In this document: positions 57,703 to 64,000 of the stretch, piece after piece
How the letters are laid out: the number at the start of each line of letters is the position of its first letter
Numbering within the stretch: position 1 is the stretch's first letter
NCBI GenBank assembly: GCA_022701365.1
Contig: JAKUHH010000143.1
Location: 1 to 64,000, forward strand
DNA length: 64,000 nucleotides
Reading direction: 5' to 3'
From: Mycocentrospora acerina
Lineage: Eukaryota; Ascomycota; Dothideomycetes; Pleosporales
The notes under the pieces: generated by a model
Told to the model about the DNA's origin: nothing
The model's input: the letters and a program-made list of their open reading frames with translations, nothing else
Databases searched by the model: none
Made by a program: the position numbers and the translations under genes

Positions 57703-59078
57703 ATGCACACAACTAGTCGCATCATCATAGTCGGGGCAGGCGTTTTTGGCCTGTCAACAGCCTTAGAATTAGCTCGTAAAGGTTACAACAACATCGCAGT
57801 TTTAGACCGTCATATACCACCAGTTAGTGTCAGTGATCAAAGAGATGAATCAAAGCTTATCCGAAATTAGGTACCAGATGGTTCCAGTGTAGATATTTCT
57901 AGGGTGATAAGGTTCGACTACAAAGATGAACTATATGCCAAGGTTGCAAAAGAAGCATACGATATATGGCTTTCTGCTCTTATGTTCCGGGGTATTTTTT
58001 TCCCCAGTCCAAACGCGTTCGTCGCCAGCAAACCGTACGGAAGGTCACACATCGACAAGTGTACGGCTTCCCTTGACAGCTTAGGACTCCCTTGGGAACC
58101 ACTTTTAGATCAAGAAGCCATTCAAACCACTTTCCCGATATTGTATGGTGATACTAAACAGTTAGAACTGTACGGGTACTGCAACAGAAGCTCCGGTTGG
58201 GCAGATGCCCAAAAAGCAATTACCCTGCTACGTGATCAATGCATTGAAAGCGGCGTATCTTTCATCTGTGGCATGGAAGGTACAGTAATTGCTTTCAATA
58301 GAGCTATATCAACTGGCAAAATTTTTGCGGCCAAAACGGCGAGCGGATGCGAAATTCAGGGAGATTTTTTTATCCTCTCTGCAGGTGCTTGGTCATCGAA
58401 ATTGGTACCCATGTACAACTCAACAATCGCTACTGCGCAAGTGGTAGCATTTGTCAGACTATCCTCTACTGAAATGACAGAATTGAAGAGTCTACCATTA
58501 TATATCGATTACGACTCTGGTTGGTTTTGCTTCCCTCCTCACGAAGAGACTGGACTGTTGAAGATCGCGGTACACGGTTGGGGTTACACAAGAACAACAG
58601 AGAATGATAATACGTCTTTGCCTCCAACTGAAATCCGAAGCAGGCATGTAAACTTCGCCCCGAAAGATGGTATTGCTAGGCTACGCGCCGGCCTGCAAAC
58701 AATATTGCCGGCGCTGGCGAATCGAAAATTTGAGCGTGTCGCTGTCTGTTGGTACAGCGACACTCCTGCTGGCGATTTCATCATCGATTATCATCCAGAC
58801 TATATGAACCTGTTTCTTGCAACAGGCGGGAGCGGCCAGTGAGTCCTATTTACCCCACGCGCAATCAATTACTGATGCTCTATAGTGCGTTCAAGTTTCT
58901 GCCCGTGCTCGGTAAATACGTAGTGCAGGCGTTGGAAGGCTCTCTACCTCAGGATCTCGTACAAAAATGGCGCTTTAGAACTGAATATAAGGATCAATTA
59001 AATGCATTCCACGGTGATGGAAGTCGAGGGGGTCCAGCACGGCGGGAATTTACATCACAAGAGAAGTCGCAGTTGTGA
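57703..59078 (+). CDS. FAD-dependent amine oxidase, sarcosine/pipecolate-oxidase-like (426 aa)
   Basis: Exons 57703-57822, 57871-58838 and 58886-59078; introns of 48 bp (GTTAGT...TTAG) and 47 bp (GTGAGT...ATAG). The N-terminal dinucleotide fold is GAGVFG (residues 11-16). VPDGSSVDISRVIRFDY and GSGHAFKFLPVLG, both completed only by splicing, are hallmarks of the monomeric sarcosine oxidase / fructosyl-amino-acid oxidase family. The Cys in CWYSDTP (about residue 332) is at the position that binds FAD covalently in that family. It oxidises a secondary or N-methyl amine to an imine, giving aldehyde and H2O2. No obvious C-terminal SKL-type peroxisomal signal (ends KSQL). A natural partner for a Rieske demethylase. 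Confidence 0.93.
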
Positions 59079-59518
59079 TAGCACATGAGAAACCACTTTT
59101 ATTTTTAAAAAAAAAAGGTACAGATTCGCTTAATGGGTTTTCTCCCCCGGTGATTTCAGTACTACTTCAATGAAGCGCCTTGGCGCAGGCCGGTATCACT
59201 TCTACGTATTGATTTCACACTTTAGGCAAGCCCATCCTTCAGCCCTAAGACTTGATTATTAACAGCTTGAATAGAACATAGGAATTTAATCGAGGCTGCA
59301 AATGAGACTGTTCGAATGTCTGGTGTCGTGATCATCATGGTTTGTGGTTGATTTCACCGCCTTCTTGCGGCGTTCAATTTTTGGGATGTGATATGTTCGT
59401 TGAGTGTATTTAATCTCCTTGCGGTCTTTTAGAAAAACTTCAAGTATGTGAACACATCTGATGTGATATGGGATTAGCGTGGGAATAGGGCAAAGTCCAC
59501 AGGACCGCATAAGAACCG
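59079..59518. other. Intergenic region between convergent genes
   Basis: 440 bp between the 3' ends of the FAD oxidase and the monooxygenase. Contains an A10-12 tract near 59106-59118 and AT-rich 3'-flank sequence. No gene. Confidence 0.45.
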
Positions 59519-61618
59519 CTAGTTACTCGCCACCCCACTGACAAGCGAATTGCACATTTCCTTACTCAATACCTCATCTTTTCCGCAGCTTAGATTACCG
59601 ATGAGCCCTTTGTTTAAACCATTCTCTTCGTCATCTTTCGGCTCCTTGCAAAATCCTTCACTGGGGGTAAGAACATCTCCCAACAGCGGCCTGTGCCTCA
59701 AATAATGACTGTGGTCACCACCAGCATATTCAACAGCTGACTTTCCTTTTCCCCATATGCTGTACCTTCGGCCGGGGTAGGTCCAATTCCAGTCTTCCCA
59801 ACGATCTTGACTCAACACTTCTATGTAATGAAGGCTGCTACCTGGCCAGACGGCTGTTATTTTTCCATTGTCTCCGCGTTTATCTGTCATATATTTGTAT
59901 TAGTATGATTGCCAAAGTTTAGATGAGACTTTAGAATAGGTAACATGGAAAATAAAGTGCATGCTTACACCAGCTTGTGCAATTACCAGCCCAAACAGTG
60001 TCTTTCATGAATTGTTCAACCTGATAATTAAAATCATCTTGCGCACCTTTATCCGGGGCGAACGTAGCTACACCAAAATCGTTGACACGCGTTAGAAGGC
60101 GAATGATATAGTCTGCCATCGCTTCGAGACTACCTGTGTGACTGTTAGTTTATGATATTGTAGTGTCAATAATACTTCGTATCTACCTATTAAACTTCCG
60201 TTCGCTACTGGACAGTTGGGACCAAGCATGGATAGATAATTCGGAAATCCTGCGCACCCAAGACCCATGTAGGATGCCGGGTCGTCTCGCCATAAATCTC
60301 GCAAATCAACGTTATTACGGCCGATCAATGGAAATCGCGGGCGAAATGAGGTGTTAAATCCAGTTGCAGCAATGATGACATCGGAGGTTTCGATACCGTC
60401 CTGTGTTTTAAGGCCTTCAGGATCGCACGACTCGATGGGATCAAAGACGCATTTGACATTTGATTCCTGTAGAGTGCGGAGGAAAGGTTCTCCAGGGCTG
60501 ATCCTACGACAACCTAGTTCGTAGTTTGGAATGAGCTTTCTACGCAATGCAGGATCTGTTATGCGGTCTTCCATCCACAACGCAATTTCCTGGCGTTTCT
60601 GGTTCTGTGCTGAGGAGTCTTTAAGGAAGACAGGAAAGAACTTATTGTAGTAACTTTCAAAATCCTTGCATCGTTGCAAATAATCCTTATCGGAGATTTC
60701 CACGGATTTTTTGAGTTCTTGAAAGCCTTCAGGTAGCGTCGTAATCCATGAAGGGGTTCGGATATATACTGAAAGCTGTTTCACCAGTGGTTGAATCTGT
60801 GGTATAACTTGTACAGCGCTTGCCCCTGCACCTATGACACTAACTTTCTTCCCTGCTAGGTCAATTGTATGATCCCAATTTGCTGTGTGTACCAAGAGAC
60901 CTTTATAGCTCTCTAAACCAGAGATTTCCGGATACTGGTAGTGATTTAAGATCCCAGAGGCATTAATCAAAATATCAGCTTCCCTCTCAGTAGTCAAAAT
61001 GCCCTTGCATTCTGTATCAATCAACCACTTATTCTTATGCTCCGCCCAAGTACAATTTTTAACCAATGTACTAAATTCAATGCGTTCTCGTAGATTGAAA
61101 TGATCGAGTACTTGTACGAGATATTTTTGTATCTCTCCAGACGATGCGAATCTACGTATCGAATACATCGTTAGCCTCATACTAAATAACTTGAACGAGA
61201 ATGAGTTGAGTACGAACAAGGTAGACCAGTTTTTCGTTGGTGCAAAGGAGTACTGATATATGTCGCTTGGCACATCGCACGCACAGCCTGACGGACTTTG
61301 TTATTTTTCACCCAAAAAAGACTTGAGTTTTTCCATACCTGGATACGTGTTCTCTAGCCATGTGCCCCCAACATCATGGTTTTTCTCCACAATCTGAAAC
61401 GTGTAGGCATGTGACAGGTATGTTTTGAAGTGATGCGCTACAAAAGGTTTTAAGTGTTTGGGTTGCTTACGAACGATGACAATGCCGTATCTTACCTAGC
61501 AGAATGCCAGAAACGCTGTAGTCATCAGCAGTGTTATTATAATCTCCGAAAAGTCTTACCCGGCTCCAACAACTACAATGTGGCGCTTTCCTTCCATCGC
61601 TTCATTAGAAGCTCTCAT
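59519..61618 (-). CDS. Flavin-containing Baeyer-Villiger-type monooxygenase (580 aa)
   Basis: Seven exons: 61560-61618, 61496-61515 (20-nt microexon), 61339-61437, 61218-61287, 60187-61151, 59969-60133 and 59519-59883. Spliced together they give GAGVSG (residues 18-23, FAD), GGTWLENTYPG, a YKGLLVHTANWD fingerprint (165-176, the FxGxxxHxxxW(P/D) signature with Tyr for Phe), GAGASA (190-195, NADPH), ATGF and the C-terminal AVWPGSSLHYIEVL block. Such enzymes insert oxygen next to a ketone (making esters or lactones) or N-oxygenate amines, using NADPH. The start MRASNEAMEGKRH at 61618 is used; MEGKRH at 61597 is possible. Divergent to the transporter gene. Confidence 0.92.
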
Positions 61619-62014
61619 TTATTGTTGTGCCTTTTCGAGAATCGCAAGCTGTCAACAAAGTGGGCTACATCTCAATCTTCAATAGCTGAGCACCCAGTAT
61701 CATGGATTCGTTATCGGCCTTTCCAAAATTCTCGTGGCTTTCCATGATATCACATAGCCGCGCGGAGAGGTAGCGGACCGTATCCGGCAGCCAGACCGCT
61801 CCACTAAATAGCGGGCCGATATCCGGTATCTCCGGTCACGTGCGCAAAGCGAGCTTTATCCGCTAGCAGCAAATTTACTGATAGGCGTCGTTCAAGCAAA
61901 TGGCTACCTTGTACGCATCTAAGCAATCACTAATCTATGTTTCTAAGTTTATGATTAAATAGGTCGTATTTTCCCCACATTTCAAAGGCCCTCTCTTCAA
62001 TCCACAACATTGCA
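61619..62014. promoter_or_regulatory. Divergent promoter, monooxygenase / transporter
   Basis: 396 bp. A GC-rich core (61764-61860) holds CGGACCGTATCCGG, CCGATATCCGG (61816-61826), CCGGTATCTCCG (61823-61834) and a CACGTG E-box (61837-61842). The third matches 57556-57567 in the cupin/oxidase promoter. Candidate target of the local Zn2Cys6 regulator, by inference. Confidence 0.55.
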
Positions 62015-63734
62015 ATGGCAGCAAACGACACGGGGTTCGCATCGTTTAGTGCGCTCGCAGAAGATGCTACAAAAGGTACTATTGGTATCCCTAGGGAAGA
62101 TGTACCTGTTGCGACGGATCAGTTCGACGAGAAGCTTGAAACTACGAAGAAGGAGATTTGGGCGTATTATTGGTATGTTGATGTTATCCCTGGTAGTGAA
62201 CAAAGATTGGCTGAGTGCACATTTTTCATTTCTAGTCTGACTTGAAATTGACACACAGCTACTATGTTGGCGACAATGGACTCACTCTCTTCAACTTTGG
62301 CCCGACCGCCTTCCAAAACCTTATGTACCAAGCCGCCGGAGACTCTGAAGCACTGCACTTCATGGGCAGAAACAGAACTATAAATAGTATCGTTCTGTTA
62401 TGCAACGGCATCAGCTTTGCTATCCAGATCGTTGTTTTTCTCATTCTCGGTTCATTCGCAGACTTCGGCACATGGCGACCTAATATCCTCATCGGTCTCT
62501 CTATCGTCGCATTCGGAATCGGCTTTGGCTGGCTAGGTGTTCATACCGAAGAAGACTGGCACATCGGCGTAGGCTTGTCAGTGGATCATTACCAATTCTG
62601 CACCTGGGATTTGCTAACTCCATCAGATATATTGTTGGTCTTATTGCATATCAAACGACCATCACATTCTGGACTGCCGCTTTTCCTGGGCTAGCAAGAA
62701 ACACTAGAGACCTAAGAGTTAAGGCAGAAGAATTTGTTGAGGGAAGAATATCTCGTGAAGACTACGATTTTGCAGACATGATGAAGAGAAACGAACTTTC
62801 TAATACTGCTTTCTACGTCCAGTCAATCTTCGAAGTGCTCATCTTGGCTGTTATTGTAGGCATCATGTTTGGCCTTCATGTTAATGATAGCGAGGCGAAC
62901 AATAACTGGGGTCTATCAGTGCTCATTGCCTTTGCAACTGGAATCTGGATTCTATGTGCCATACCCTGGTTTTTATTTGAAAAGAGGCGACCTGGGCAAG
63001 ATCCAGGAAAAAACAACATTATAATTGCAGGTTTCAAACAGCTCGGCTATGCCCTCGGTCAAATTTGGCAGCTGCGTCAAAGTTTGGCTTATCTTGTTGG
63101 GTATTTCCTTCTTGGAGATAGTCTCAACACTACTGTGACAGTCATTGGAACTCTCCAGAATGAGATCGTCGCATACAACAGCCTAGAATTAACATACCTT
63201 CTAATTGTAGGTATTGCTGCACAGGCTGTAGGCATTGGCGCTTTCTGGCGCATCCAGAGACATTACGGGTTCTCCACAAAGACAATGTTCATGGCTATCG
63301 CTGTCGGTATTGTCCTACTTGACGGCTGGGGTATGATTGGTATCTGGTCGCAATCTTTCGGCTTCCACAAGAAATGGGAGGTTTGGGTCTACCAAGTGTT
63401 CTATGGGCTTTTCGTTTGTCCGTGGTACAGTTACTCGCAGACTATGATTAGTGAGGTCACACCACGTGGCAAGGAGTTCCTGTTTTTCAGTCTTTTCTCG
63501 ATCGTGGGCAAGACCAGTGCTTTCATTGGGCCGTTGGTGAGCAGCGCTATTATTGACGATACGGGCAATAACAGCAGTCCATTCTACTTCTTGTTCGCCC
63601 TGAGTCTGGTAAGTTGCGCATGGTTGTATTTCTTTGTTGATGTGGGGAAGAGCAGGAATGAACAGCAAATCTTCTTAGATAAGGAGAAGAGTTCGCAAGC
63701 GACACGTATGTCAGCGGACGAGCTTCAAGCTTAA
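62015..63734 (+). CDS. Atg22-like major facilitator transporter (527 aa)
   Basis: Exons 62015-62172, 62259-62576 and 62627-63734; introns of 86 bp (GTATGT...ACAG) and 50 bp (GTCAGT...TCAG). A hydrophilic N-terminus precedes KKEIWAYYCYYVGDNGLTLFNFGPTAFQNL, the typical opening of the Atg22/UMF1 branch of MFS. About eleven or twelve hydrophobic helices follow, with a cytosolic loop (EEFVEGRISREDYDFADMMKR) in the middle and a charged C-terminal tail. Yeast Atg22 exports amino acids from the vacuole; fungi have many paralogues of unknown substrate. An earlier ATG at 62010 is in another frame. Placement in the cluster suggests transport of the cluster's substrate or product, by inference. Confidence 0.92.
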
Positions 63735-64000
63735 AAGACGCCCAGAATGCAGGCGCTTGAACCCTGTTCTGAAAGATTTTATATAGCTCCAGCGAACATG
63801 TTTACGGTTTAGCTCTTAGGTACAATTTCTGGTGATTTTCAGCCATTTTTGAAAACACTCTCCACCATATCTACGGTCGATGATCTAATACTCTTGAGAA
63901 ACAATATTTGTCTTGAACCTCATGCCGCTAGATTTGCTGTATTAAAGACGTCTGTACTGCTGCGCGAACAGTACTTGATTGTAGAATTCAAAATGCTCTT
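63735..64000. other. 3' flank of the transporter gene, window end
   Basis: 266 bp of mixed composition, with no gene or repeat recognised before the window ends. Confidence 0.4.

Noticed and set aside
62577..62626. Apparent frameshift in the Atg22-like transporter
   Set aside because: A 50-bp GTCAGT...CAG intron restores the family sequence GLYIVGLIAYQT.

Overview
The window is nuclear DNA of a filamentous ascomycete fungus. Introns are short (about 45-90 bp) with fungal donor, branch and acceptor signals. The proteins are typical fungal families: HET, Zn2Cys6, tannase, Baeyer-Villiger monooxygenase, Rieske oxygenase. Blocks of ordinary genes alternate with AT-rich repeat blocks full of TA and TAG, the footprint of repeat-induced point mutation (RIP). 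A plant-associated Dothideomycete would fit, but that is an inference.

Layout. 1-4.0 kb holds decayed LTR-retrotransposon sequence (LTRs at 1858-2121 and 3853-4002). 5.4-8.3 kb holds three paralogous small secreted proteins with one eight-cysteine pattern, each with one intron at the same place. 10.3-12.5 kb has gene fragments. 13.2-14.3 kb and 26.0-28.0 kb are two copies of a TIR element; the second contains a TA-flanked MITE and a 118-bp hairpin element. 14.8-16.2 kb is a 447-codon gene broken by two stops. 16.7 kb is a pogo/Fot1 remnant. 18.8-19.7 kb is a glutathione S-transferase. 22.5-23.2 kb is a dead methyltransferase. 24.8-25.1 kb is a solo LTR. 28.8-37.8 kb holds an epoxide-hydrolase-like gene with one stop, a tannase whose signal peptide is out of frame, a PRISE-type reductase and a beta-lactamase-like esterase. 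38.2-47.9 kb is a pogo/Fot1 transposon carrying a complete, RIP-mutated Ty3/gypsy element, which has an extra spliced-looking ORF on the strand opposite to gag-pol. 49.5-51.9 kb is a HET-domain gene with one stop.

The right end (52.4-63.7 kb) looks like one functional cluster of alternating divergent genes: Rieske oxygenase (-) / Zn2Cys6 regulator (+), cupin (-) / sarcosine-oxidase-like flavoprotein (+), Baeyer-Villiger monooxygenase (-) / Atg22-like transporter (+). All can be spliced into full-length frames; the only anomaly is a 23-nt GT...AG gap in the regulator. Two divergent promoters share the sequence CCGG(A/T)ATCTCCG. The enzyme set suggests oxidative N-dealkylation and breakdown or tailoring of a small amine or betaine-like compound, with a dedicated regulator and transporter; the substrate is inferred. 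No rRNA, tRNA or CRISPR was recognised.
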